64,000 nt of DNA from positions 124,001 through 188,000 of the forward strand of contig CAVYNE010000025.1 in the NCBI GenBank assembly GCA_963769715.1, in the 5' to 3' direction. Shown here one piece after another: positions 52,081 to 60,383 of the stretch (position 1 is its first letter; every line of letters begins with the position of its first letter). The notes beneath the pieces were generated by a model. It ran no database searches. It saw only the letters and a program-made list of their open reading frames with translations, and was not told the DNA's origin. Origin of the DNA: Palsa-504 sp963769715 (GTDB lineage Bacteria > Actinomycetota > Actinomycetes > Streptosporangiales > Streptosporangiaceae). The translations under genes and the position numbers were made by a program.

Positions 52081-52904
52081 CGCCCCCCGGCCGGTGCCGG
52101 GTGACCCGGCCGACCCGGCGCGGTGCCAGTGGAGGACGGCCCGGCGGTCAGCGTCAGCACCGCCCAGATGCTCGGCTGCACCGCCGCGCTGAGCTGGATG
52201 CTCCACGACCGCGACGGCACCGTCCTCGACCTGGGCCGCCGGCGGCGGCGCCCGCGCCGCGCTGCGCCGCGCGGCCCGGGAGCGGGATACCTGCCGGTGC
52301 AGGTTGCCGGGTTGTGAGTCCCGGCGCATCGACCTGCACCACATCCGGTACTGGAGCCGCGGCGGCCGGACCAGCCGGTCAACCTGATCAGCCTGTGCAA
52401 GTACCGCCACATGCTGGTCCAGGACCGCGGCTACCTCATCGCCGCCAGGCCCGGCGGCGCGTTCACCTTCAACCGCCCGGACGGCACCGGCATCCGCAGC
52501 CCGGCCCTGCCGCCCGCCCGACGGGACCATCGACGCCTGCCACGACGCCGACATCACCCCCGAGACGATCATCCCGCCCGGTACGGCGAGCGCCTCGACC
52601 TGGACCACGCGATCTATACCTGCTTCGCCAACGCCGAATACCATGCGCCGCGCCAGGCGCGACCAGGCCGGACAGCCGGACCAGCAAACGATGCCGCGGC
52701 CGCACCGCAGGATGCGCCCTGGAGACCCATCCTGACCGAACTGGACATCATCGCCGGGATCCGCCAGGCGTGCGAGAAGCACGCGCTTAACTGACACCGC
52801 TAACCCGCAAGCCTGGACGTCACCGGCATCCGGCCCGACCCGGGCCGCGGTCAGGCGGTGATGGTCTGTATCCGCGCTCGCGGCCGCCGGGCGTGATGAG
52901 GGGT

Positions 52905-53256
52905 GCCCGGACGGCAGGAACTCCCGCAGCTCGAAGCTCCCGATCCGGGCGGCTTGGGTGCCCCGCTTCTGCGGCGGCTTCGTCCATGGCTGGCGCACTC
53001 GGGCATGTCGAAGCTGGCGATCTGCTCCTGGTCTCCGCGAACGGGCCGTCGCTGACCAGCACCTCGCCTCGCGGATCCGTACCGTCGCGGCCTGGCTGGC
53101 CGGCCCAGCGCGCCGCCGTACAGCTTCACGCCGCTGGTCTCCATCTCGGTGACCAGCATGGAGTTCCCGTGCCGCCGCCGAGCCCTCGGCACCGGAGTCA
53201 TCGGCCTGGCTCAGCTCGGCGGTCTCGTCGAGGTAGTGGATCAGCAGGTATCTCAC
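52905..53256 (-). pseudogene. YCII (DGPF) domain protein, frameshifted
   Basis: GTG 53256 opens MRYLLIHYLDETAELSQADD, then other frames supply MLVTEMETSGVKLYGGAL, RPASQAATVRIR, MLVSDGPFAETR, EQIASFDMPECAS and finally ARIGSFELREFLPSG. This is a complete YCII/DGPF protein of about 120 residues broken by at least three shifts. DGPF proteins are often encoded beside ECF sigma factors (ECF41/42 type). None is adjacent here. Confidence 0.75.
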
Positions 53257-53265
53257 CGCTCCGCC

Positions 53266-53661
53266 TCAGGCTTCCAGGGCCGCGCTGATCAGGCCGAGGA
53301 ACTCGTCGTCGGCGATGGCGGCCGCGTCCTGCGGGCGTAGCTTGATGGTTCCCTTGCTGGTCCGCAGCTCGGGATGACGGTCGGTGAAGCCGCCGTCACG
53401 GCCCTGCTGCCAGCCGTAGATCGAGATCCCGTGCTGCCACGCGCCGACGTACAGACGGCGGCGGCCGACCTTATAGCTGGGGATCTGATACGACAGGACC
53501 ACGGCCGCTTCGGGGTGGGCGGTGAGGATCAGCCGGTGGATGCGGTCGAACAGGGGACGGTGCGCGGGGTCGACGCCGTCGATGTAACTCCGTACCGCTT
53601 CGTCCATTTCCCCATTGTGACCGCTAGCGGCCTGTTCCAGCCGGTCGGCAGTTCCTGGCAT
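53266..53661 (-). CDS. DUF1801 domain protein
   Basis: 131 residues. ATG 53661 has a perfect AAGGAGG five bases upstream. The core MDEAVRSYIDGVDPAHRPLFDRIHRLILTAHPEAAVVLSYQIPSYKVGRRRLYVGAWQHGISIYGW matches the DUF1801/YdhG (iron-chaperone-like) family. Role not established. Confidence 0.85.
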   Translation of the reverse strand: MPGTADRLEQAASGHNGEMDEAVRSYIDGVDPAHRPLFDRIHRLILTAHPEAAVVLSYQIPSYKVGRRRLYVGAWQHGISIYGWQQGRDGGFTDRHPELRTSKGTIKLRPQDAAAIADDEFLGLISAALEA

Positions 53662-53746
53662 GGCAACCTCCTTGGGACGATGTCCGGCCTGCACCAGTGA
53701 CGACGGCCAAGCCGTCCGGAAATCATCGCGGTCAGCCGGAAGAGGC

Positions 53747-54645
53747 TCAGCGGCAGCCGGAAGAAGGTAGCGTCTTCTCGAACCAGTGGTGCGCGTAGGG
53801 CTCGTCGTTGAACGCCGCCACCTCGCGGTAGCCGGCCGCCCGGTACAGGCCGATCGCCTCGCCGAGGGCCCGGTTGGTCTCCAGTCGCAGGACGCGCACG
53901 CCGTGCGCGGCGGCGCGGGCCTCCAGTTCGGCTAGGAGCCGGCGCCCAGGCCGAGCCCGCGGACCGACGGGGCGACCCACATCCGCTTGATCTCGGCGGG
54001 CGCGCCGGGGTGGAACTTGAGCGCGCCGCAGCCGACCGGCTCCGCGTGCAGGGTCGCGACCAGGAACAGGCCCGCGGGCGGGGTCATCTCGTGGTCGGCG
54101 GCCGAGATGCTCCGGGCCGGGTCGAAGCCGCCGTCGAAGCGCCCGGACAACTCCTCGACGTAGGCTCGCAGGCAGTACCGAGCCTCGGGGTGCCGCGGAT
54201 CGCGCGCGCCGATCTGGACCGCCGAGGCGGCCAGCAGTCGCTCCACCTCGGCCATGGCGGTGACCAGTCGGCTGCGCTGTCGCGCGGTAAGCGGACCCAG
54301 CAGACAAGCGGCGGCCGCGTCGGAGAGGCGGTCGAGTTCGGCCCGTTCGGCCTGCCCGGAGGCGGTCAGCCGGGCGGTCCTGAGCCTGGAGTCCGCCTCG
54401 TTCACCTCGACGCTGACCAGCCCGTCGTTTTCCAGCGACCGCAGCAGCCTGCTCAGGTAGCCGGAGTCCAGGTCCAGCCGTGATCGCAGGTCCCGCAGGT
54501 CGCGGCCGTCCGGGCCGATCTCCCACAGCAGCCGCGCCTGCCCGAGCGGCCGGCCGCGGGCGAGGAAGGCGTCGTCGAGGGCGCCGATCCGCTGCGTGAC
54601 GGCCCGGTTGAACCGCCGGACCGCCTCGATCATGGCCCGCTCCAT
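53747..54645 (-). pseudogene. MarR-GNAT fusion (HTH regulator/N-acetyltransferase), one frameshift
   Basis: From 54645 (or ATG 54633): a MarR winged helix (LGQARLLWEIGPDGRDLRDLRSRLDLDSGYLSRLLRSLENDGLVSVEVNEADSRLRTARLTASG) and a GNAT domain (FLVATLHAEPVGCGALKFHPGAPAEIKRMWVAPSVRGLGLG). A missing C near 53943 ends this frame. The next frame continues RRLLAELEARAAAHGVRVLRLETNRALGEAIGLYRAAGYREVAAFN. The intact fusion is about 300 residues, a known bifunctional family. A sequencing contraction is plausible. It is probably autoregulated through the palindrome at its start. Confidence 0.8.
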
Positions 54646-54669
54646 TCTCTGACTATAGTCAGAGAATGG
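54642..54669. promoter_or_regulatory. 28-bp perfect palindromic operator overlapping a start codon
   Basis: CCATTCTCTGACTA at 54642-54655 is mirrored exactly by TAGTCAGAGAATGG at 54656-54669. TATAGT in the centre resembles a -10 element and the first ATG of the MarR-GNAT gene is in the left end. It is a strong candidate MarR autoregulatory site, with transcription starting near the ATG. Confidence 0.8.
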
Positions 54670-54853
54670 CCGTCACCGCTCCGGGCGGCAACGGTCACTG
54701 GTAGACAGGACGCTGACTTCGGTGATCTGGTCCGCTGGCCAAGGAAGACTGGTCCACTGGCCAGGGAAGAAAGGACAGCGGAAGCGAGTTACCGAACCAG
54801 GCTAACCGGGAGCCCCGGATTAGCGACTAGCAGGCGTACGGCAGGATGGAATC

Positions 54854-55889
54854 ATGCAGCCGCGGGATTTTTCGCTTTACGGAGCCGTCGATCTGGGCGC
54901 GCGGCAGGCGGCCGCGCAGCGCAGGCAGCAGGCGGCTCAGTCGCCTTCTGCGCCCGGCGCCGCCGGGTCGAACGGCGGAGTCGTCATCGACGTGACCGAG
55001 GAGACCTTCAACACCGACGTCGTGGAGCGCTCTCGCACCACGCCGGTGATCATGGACCTGTGGGCCGAATGGTGCGGGCCGTGCAAGCAGCTCTCGCCGG
55101 TGCTTGAGAAGCTCGCCGCCGAGGCGGGCGGCCAGTGGATCCTGGCCAAGGTCGACGTGGACGCCAACCCCCAGCTGAGCGCGGCGCTGCAGGTGCAGAG
55201 CATCCCCATGGTGGTGGCGGTGCTCGGCGGCCAGCTCGTGGACGGCTTCCTCGGCGCCATGCCCGAGGCCCAGGTCCGCCAGTGGATCGGCCAGGTCCTG
55301 GCGGTCGCGGAGAAGATGGGCATGCCGGTGTCGGGCGGCGCGGCCGACCAGGACACGCAAGCCGACCAGGACGCCCAAGCGGACGGACCCGAGGCCGCCA
55401 ACGGCCGCGCCGGCGCCCCGGGTGACCGCGCGGACGCCATGGGTTCTTCTTCGGCCCGGCGCGGGTGGCCCGCCGATGCCGCCGGCCTATGCCGAAGCCC
55501 GCGCGGCCATGGAGCGCGGCGACCTGGACGGCGCCGCGAAGGCGTTCGAGACCGAACTGGCGGCCAATCCGGGCGACCCGGTGGCCAAGACCGGGCTGGC
55601 CCAGGTCAACCTGATCCGGCGGATCAGCTCCTACGACCAGGCCCAGGCCCGCCGGGACGCAGCCGAACGCCCCGGTGACGTCGAGGCGCAGGTCCGGGTG
55701 GCCGACATCGACCTGGCGTCCGGCCGGATCGAGGAGGCCTTCGACCGGCTGCTCGGCGTGGTGCGACGGACGTCGGGTGAGGAGCGCGAGCAGGCGCGCG
55801 CGCACCTGGTCAGCCTGTTCGAGATCCTCCCGCCGAACGATCCGCAGGTCAAAAAGGCCCGCTCAACCCTGTCCGCCCTGCTCTTCTAA
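54854..55889 (+). pseudogene. Thioredoxin-TPR co-chaperone (CnoX/YbbN-like), one frameshift
   Basis: ATG 54854 gives GVVIDVTEETFNTDVVERSRTTPVIMDLWAEWCGPCKQLSPVLEKLA, a thioredoxin domain with active-site CGPC, then a D/Q/A-rich linker (QDTQADQDAQADGPEA). Near 55440-55480 the frame changes to PPMPPAYAEARAAMERGDLDGAAKAFETELAANPGDPVAKTGLAQV... and TPR-like helices to 55889. Together about 345 residues as in actinobacterial YbbN proteins, which protect client proteins from oxidation. One base error would restore it. Confidence 0.82.
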
Positions 55890-55969
55890 GGGAATATGTA
55901 ACTTGAGTTGTAAGTTACTTGCCAATGAAGGATGAAGACAATGAAAAACCCTTCGGAAAAGAGGCAAGG
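55890..55969 (+). promoter_or_regulatory. AT-rich heat-shock-type promoter region with inverted repeat
   Basis: GTAACTT (55898-55904) and AAGTTAC (55912-55918) form a perfect 7-bp inverted repeat around GAGTTGT. CTTGAGT at 55902-55908 equals one half of the HspR HAIR operator (CTTGAGT-N7-ACTCAAG), though the second half is not conserved. This is the most AT-rich stretch of the region and leads into the Hsp20 gene. Confidence 0.5.
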
Positions 55970-56421
55970 ATGTACGTCACAACTTTTGACCCGTTTGCCC
56001 GGGACTTCGGCCGTCAGTTCGACCGGCTGACCCGGCACGCGTTCGGCCAGGCCGGCGGCGGCATGCCGCTGGACGGCGTGCGGCGGGACGGCGAGGTCAT
56101 TCTGCGGATCGACGTCCCCGGCATTGACCCCGACTCGATCGAGGTCACCGTGGACCACGGGATCCTGATCGGTCAGCGGCAAGCGCCGAGGAAGAGCGGA
56201 GCGAGAACGACAAGTTCATCGTGCGGGAGCGCACGATGGGCACCTTCACCCGCCGCCTGCGGCTGCCGGAGAACCTGAACGCCGAGGCGGTCGAGGCCGG
56301 TTACGGCAACGGCGTCCTCGAGGTCCGGATCCCGGTCCTCGAGCAGGCGAAGCCGCGCAAGATCGAGGTCCGTAAGGTCGAGGTCCGCCAGGCGGACGAC
56401 CACACCGAGCTCGCCGCCTGA
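55970..56421 (+). pseudogene. Small heat-shock protein Hsp20, one frame disruption
   Basis: ATG 55970 with AAGAGGCAAGG: MYVTTFDPFARDFGRQFDRLTRHAFG...VILRIDVPGIDPDSIEVTVDHGILI, then a frame change at about 56170-56190 into AEEERSENDKFIVRERTMGTFTRRLRLPENLNAEAVEAGYGNGVLEVRIPVLEQAKPRKIEV. The alpha-crystallin domain (GVLEVRIP) and C-terminal tail are complete apart from the shift (a G gained in ATCGGTC and a base lost nearby). It would form holdase oligomers. Neighbouring MerR and the upstream half-HAIR suggest heat-shock control. Confidence 0.82.
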
Positions 56422-56450
56422 AGATCTTCAGCCGGGCTCACTGAACACAC

Positions 56451-56489
56451 AAGCGGCCGGCGGGCGCGGATGCGTCCCGCCGGCCGCTT
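56451..56489 (+). terminator. Strong hairpin between hsp20 and the MerR gene
   Basis: AAGCGGCCGGCGGG (56451-56464) pairs perfectly with CCCGCCGGCCGCTT (56476-56489), 11-nt loop. It ends 27 bp before the MerR ATG, so it either terminates hsp20 transcripts or attenuates read-through into the regulator. Confidence 0.8.
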
Positions 56490-56516
56490 ACCATCTGGGC
56501 AGGAGGAGGAACTGCC

Positions 56517-56828
56517 ATGGCATCGTCACCGCTCGAGGACGAGCACGCCCCGCTGTACACGGTCGGGCAGGTCGCGGAGATGCTCGCCGTCAAGCAGGCC
56601 TTCCTGCGCCGGGTGGACGCGCTGCAGGTGGTCTCGCCGCAGCGGTCGGCCGGCGGCCAGCGCCGCTACACGCGCTATGAGATCCGCATCATCGAGCAGG
56701 TGATGACGATGGCCGACGAGGGCATCACGCTGCAGGCGATCCGCCGCATCATCGAGCTGGAGCGCCAGCTCGCCGCGGTGACCAGGGAACGGGACGAACT
56801 AGCCCGCCGGCTGGCCGGACGTCTTTAA
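56517..56828 (+). CDS. MerR-family regulator (HspR-like)
   Basis: 103 residues; ATG 56517 with AGGAGGAGG. The MerR HTH is LYTVGQVAEMLAVKQAFLRRVDALQVVSPQRSAGGQRRYTRYEIRIIEQVMTMADEGITLQAIRRIIELE, followed by a short coiled coil (ERQLAAVTRERDELARRL). It lacks a ligand-binding domain, like HspR, and follows the Hsp20 gene, so control of heat-shock genes is likely. The YTVGQVAEML-x-V-x-Q-x-FLRR pattern is typical of small-heat-shock-linked MerR proteins in this phylum. Confidence 0.82.
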   Translation: MASSPLEDEHAPLYTVGQVAEMLAVKQAFLRRVDALQVVSPQRSAGGQRRYTRYEIRIIEQVMTMADEGITLQAIRRIIELERQLAAVTRERDELARRLAGRL

Positions 56829-56838
56829 AAGACCCTTT

Positions 56839-57380
56839 TTACCGAACGGGCCGGGGTGCGTGCGGTTCGGCCTCCGCGAGCTGTTCCAGGACGGGCAGCG
56901 CCTCGGCCAGCGCGGAGCGTTGCGCCGGGGTGAGCAGATGCAGGCTCGCGGTCAGCACCAGGGTGCTCTCGGTGCGGATGCGCTCCAGCGCGTCCTGGCC
57001 GCGCGGGGTGATGGCCAGGGTGCTCGCGCGCGCGTCGGTGGGGTCGGCGAACCGGCGGACGTAGCCGCTGTCTTCCAGCGCGGTCACCAGCCGGGTGAGG
57101 GTGGACGGCGCGATGCCCTCGGCCGCGGCCAGGTCGCCCAGCCGCATCGGACCGGACCGCTCGACGGTCGCCAGCGCCGCGAGCTGCGTGGGCGTCAGGC
57201 CGGCCAGTTCGTGCCGGCGCAGCCGGCGGACAGCCGGGCCAGCGCGACCCGCAGCCTGGTGACGTCGACCGCGGGCGCCTCGCCGGTGCTGGCCTCGCCG
57301 GTGCGGCTGGCCTCGTCTGGGCTGGCCTCGTCTGGGCTGGCCTCGTCTTAAGTCGCCTCGACCACCGATTCCGTGCTCAC
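56839..57380 (-). pseudogene. MarR-family regulator with frameshift near the N-terminus
   Basis: The C-terminal 130 residues are intact: RRHELAGLTPTQLAALATVERSGPMRLGDLAAAEGIAPSTLTRLVTALEDSGYVRRFADPTDARASTLAITPRGQDALERI. The preceding VDVTRLRVALARLS is in a different frame; a C lost near 57230 accounts for it. The start is unclear: a GTG at 57379 meets a TAA ten codons in, before a DEASP repeat. It is convergent with the MerR gene. Confidence 0.7.
57306..57350. repeat. 15-bp tandem repeat (DEASP coding)
   Basis: GCTGGCCTCGTCTGG is repeated twice and followed by GCTGGCCTCGTCT. On the minus strand it encodes DEASP units at the N-terminus of the MarR gene. Confidence 0.8.
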
Positions 57381-57440
57381 CTTTTCAGCCTACGCGGTGC
57401 GCGCCGTACCCTGGAGTCCAGCGGAAAGGCGGGAACCAAC

Positions 57441-57584
57441 GTGGCGATGGCGCCGAGCGTCTCCTACTCCATCACGGTGCGGCTCGAGGTGGCCAGCCGC
57501 GGCCGGGCCGTGAGCGAGATCACCCGGGCCGTGGAGCAGCCCGGCGGCGTCGTGACGGCGCTCCGCTGCGACCCAGCAGCCTGA
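57441..57584 (+). pseudogene. Malic enzyme N-terminal ACT-domain remnant
   Basis: 47 codons from GTG 57441: MAPSVSYSITVRLEVASRGRAVSEITRAVEQPGGVVTALRCDPAA, then stop. This is the start of the ACT domain that heads actinobacterial NAD-dependent malic enzymes (about 470 residues). All of the catalytic malic domain is missing; yqgE begins 15 bp later. The junction lies in CTCCGCTGCGACCCAGCAGCC. Confidence 0.7.
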
Positions 57585-57598
57585 ACGATGATAGATAT

Positions 57599-58183
57599 AT
57601 GGACGACATGGCATCGGAAGTCCTGGCGGGCCGTCTGCTCGTCGCCACCCCGGTGCTCGGGGACCCCAACTTCCGCCGCACCGTCGTCCTGATCGTGGAG
57701 CACGAGTCCGAGCAGGGCACGCTCGGCGTGGTACTGAACCGGCCGACCAAGGTCCCGGTCGGCCAGGTGCTCGAGCCGTGGACGGAGCTGGCCACCGACC
57801 CGTCCGTGGTGTTCAACGGCGGCCCGGTCGCGCCGAACAGCGCGCTCGCCCTGGCCCACTTGCCCGGCACCGGCGAGCCGGTGGGCTGGCACCCGCTGGA
57901 CGGCGCGCCCGCCATGGCCCGGCTCGGCCTGGTCGACCTGGACGCCCCGCCGGGCCTGCTGGCCGCCGAGATCGTCTCGCTGCGGGTCTACGTCGGATAC
58001 GCCGGCTGGAGCGCGGGCCAGCTCCAGGCCGAGATCGACGAAGGCGCCTGGTACGTGGTGCCCGCCGAGCCGTCCGACGCGTTCTGCGCCGAGCCGGAGC
58101 GGCTGTGGCCGGCCGTGCTGCGCCGCCAGGGCGGCGAACTCGCCTACGTCGCGACCTACCCGGACGACCCGGGCCTGAACTAG
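57599..58183 (+). CDS. YqgE/AlgH family (UPF0301) protein
   Basis: 194 residues. LAGRLLVATPVLGDPNFRRTVVLIVEHESEQGTLGVVLNRPTKVPV and VFNGGPVAPNSALALAHL are the family signatures; the C-terminal VGYAGWSAGQLQAEIDEGAWYVVPAE is also conserved. Function is not settled (once proposed as a regulator). It is followed by DUF3039. Confidence 0.92.
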   Translation: MDDMASEVLAGRLLVATPVLGDPNFRRTVVLIVEHESEQGTLGVVLNRPTKVPVGQVLEPWTELATDPSVVFNGGPVAPNSALALAHLPGTGEPVGWHPLDGAPAMARLGLVDLDAPPGLLAAEIVSLRVYVGYAGWSAGQLQAEIDEGAWYVVPAEPSDAFCAEPERLWPAVLRRQGGELAYVATYPDDPGLN

Positions 58184-58224
58184 CCGAGGCACGCGGGCAG
58201 CCCGGACCGCGTAGACTCGCCCAC

Positions 58225-58494
58225 GTGAGTGAGACTGAAGTTCTCCCCGAGCAGGAGACGCGCGTCCACGAGGACGTCAGGCCCGACACGTCACATGGCG
58301 ACGGCGATCACGAGCGGTTCGCGCACTACGTGCAGAAGGACAAGATCGTCGACAGCTCGGTGATGGGCACGCCCCTGGTCGCGCTCTGCGGCAAGGTGTG
58401 GGTGCCCAGCCGGGATCCCAAGCGCTACCCGGTCTGTCCCACCTGCAAGGAGATCTACGAGCAGCTCCCCTCGGGCGACGGCGGGAACGACTGA
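58225..58494 (+). CDS. DUF3039 small protein
   Basis: 89 residues from GTG 58225. HERFAHYVQKDKIVDSSVMGTPLVALCGKVWVPSRDPKRYPVCPTCKEIYEQLPSG contains the conserved cysteines (ALCGKVW and CPTCKEI) of a probable small zinc ribbon. It is widespread in Actinobacteria, near yqgE and helicase genes. No function assigned. Confidence 0.9.
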   Translation: MSETEVLPEQETRVHEDVRPDTSHGDGDHERFAHYVQKDKIVDSSVMGTPLVALCGKVWVPSRDPKRYPVCPTCKEIYEQLPSGDGGND

Positions 58495-58591
58495 GCCCTG
58501 CCCAGGGGCGTTCCAGGGGGCCATCCCCCCGGGCCAGCACGGCGTGCCGTTGCCAGCGCAGGGCGGCGTGCCCCGGTAACATCTCGGCCTC

Positions 58592-60383
58592 GTGACCACC
58601 CCTCGATCTGACGCCGCTGACACCCAGACCGTTCGGGATGATCTTCTTCCTGGTCTTCGCGGGTGGCAGAAGGATGCCTACCACGAGTACTTCCGCGCCT
58701 GGAGCCGCGACTTCCTGCTGGTCGCCACGCCGGGAGCGGGCAAGACCACGTACGCGCTCACCGTCGCGGCCGAACTGCTGGCCCGGCGCGAGGTCGCGGC
58801 GCTCACCATCGTCACGCCGACCGAGCACCTCAAGTACCAGTGGGCGCAGGCGGCCGCGCCGCTTCGGCATCGCGATCGACCCGGCGTACCGGAACGCCCA
58901 GGGCCGGGCCGGGGCGGACTTCGCCGGGGTCGCCGTCACCTACGCCCAGGTCGCCGCGCACCCGGCGCTGCACAGGCAGCGTACGCAGAACCGGCGCACG
59001 CTGGTCATCTTCGACGAGATCCACCACGCGGGCGACGCGCTGTCCTGGGGAGACGCGGTCAAGGAGGCGTTCGACCCGGCCCGGCGCAGGCTCGGACTGA
59101 CCGGCACGCCGTTCCGCAGCGACGCGAACCCGATCCCGTTCGTCACTTACCTCGACGAACCCGGCGGCGGCAAGCGCAGCGCCTCGGACTACGTCTACGG
59201 CTACGGGCCCGCCCTGGAGGACAGCGTGGTCCGTCCGGTGATCTTCCTGGCCTACTCCGGCGAGATGCACTGGCGGACCCGGGCCGGGGACGAGCTCACC
59301 GCCACCCTGGGCACGCCGATGACCAAGGACCAGATCGCGCAGGCCTGGCGGACCGCTCTAGACCCCGCGGGGGAGTGGGTCAGCCGGGTGCTCGAGGCCG
59401 CCGACAAGCGGCTGACCGAGGTCCGCCGCGGCATGCCCGACGCGGGCGGCCTGGTCATCGCGGGCGACCACGAGGACGCGCGGGCCTACGCCGCCCTGCT
59501 GCGCCGTCTGACCGGTAAGCGGCCCGTGGTGGTGCTGTCCGACGACAAGACCGCGAGCAGGAAGATCTCCTCCTTCGCCACCTCGGGCGACCGCTGGATG
59601 GTCGCCGTGCGGATGGTCTCCGAGGGCGTGGACATCCCGCGGCTGGCCGTCGGCGTGTACGCGACCAGCGTGTCCACCGCCCTGTTCTTCGCCCAGGCGG
59701 TCGGCCGGTTCGTCCGGGCCAGGCAGCGGGGTGAGACCGCGTCGGTGTTCCTCCCGTCGGTTCCCGTGCTGCTGTCCTACGCCGCCGAACTCGAGGCCGA
59801 ACGAGACCATGTACTCCGATCCCCGCACGCTGAGACGCCCGAGGACGAGATCGCGCTCGCCGAGGCGCAGCGGCAGCGCGATACGCCGGACACGCCTCTC
59901 GAGCCGGCCTTCCAGCCTCTCAACGCGTCCGCGCACTTCGACCGGGTGCTGTACGACGGCGGCGAGTTCGGCACCGCCACGGCGGCCGGCTCGCCGGAGG
60001 AAGAGGACTTCCTCGGCCTGCCCGGCCTGCTGGAACCGGACCAGGTCCGGACGCTGCTCCGCAAGCGCCAGGACGCCCAGGTCGCCGCCCGCTCCGCACC
60101 GCCGCCCGCTCCCTCGCCCCCGGCGTCCCCGCCCCTGCGACGCACGTCAGCCCCGCAGGCCCCTCCCGCCGCGCCGCCGGTGAGCCGCCAGGCCCTCGCC
60201 GCGCTCCGGAAGGAACTCAACGGCCTGGTCGGGGCCTGGAGCCACCGGACCAGCCAGCCGCACGGTGTCATCCACGCCGAACTGCGCCGGACCTGCGGCG
60301 GCCCGCCGCTGCCGCAGGCGACCGCGGACCAGATCCGCACCCGCATCGACACGATCCGCCGCTGGGCCATCTCCGGCCGCTGA
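58592..60383 (+). pseudogene. DEAD/DEAH-box helicase (SF2, XPB/SSL2-like), one frameshift
   Basis: GTG 58592: GLRGWQKDAYHEYFRAWSRDFLLVATPGAGKTTYALTVAAELLARREVAALTIVTPTEHLKYQWAQAAA (motifs I and Ia). A base gained near 58860 shifts the frame; the remainder reads RFGIAIDPAYRNAQGRAGADFAGVAVTYAQVAAHP, RTLVIFDEIHHAGD (DEIH box), LTGTPFRSD, VAVRMVSEGVDIPRLAVGVYATSVSTALFFAQAVGRFVRAR (motifs V and VI) to 60383. Full protein is about 596 residues. It probably remodels nucleic acid. A single error restores it. Confidence 0.85.

Larger units (their letters stand above)
51062..52794 (+). pseudogene. DUF222/13E12-type HNH endonuclease, multiply frameshifted
   Basis: The DUF222 body is recognisable in pieces: PLERLEAQNCELAGHLTAATCRFLVLLADFDARRGWASWEMNSCAQWLSW, then VIRAEFAAARLSYAKVRALTRIATPETEEGLAEIAGPMTGNQLERFARAHR, FRLPPLDGAVLIKALRAAAGALD, LLVIAEAFLAGKVAAADDPEVYQVIVHVGTGAL, VSVSTAQMLGCTAALSWMLHDRDGTVLDLG and the HNH region (RIDLHHIRYWSRGGR with LISLCKYRHMLVQD). 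At least six frame changes. Related REP13E12 elements are repetitive in mycobacteria. It contains three GTTTCCGCGGAAAC-type palindromes. Confidence 0.8.

Noticed and set aside
42938..56850. Recurring TTTT..ACCGAACGGG motif (42938, 49755, 56833)
   Set aside because: The copy at 49755 is coding sequence of the ligase remnant and the core is a common codon string in this GC-rich DNA; flanks are not conserved.
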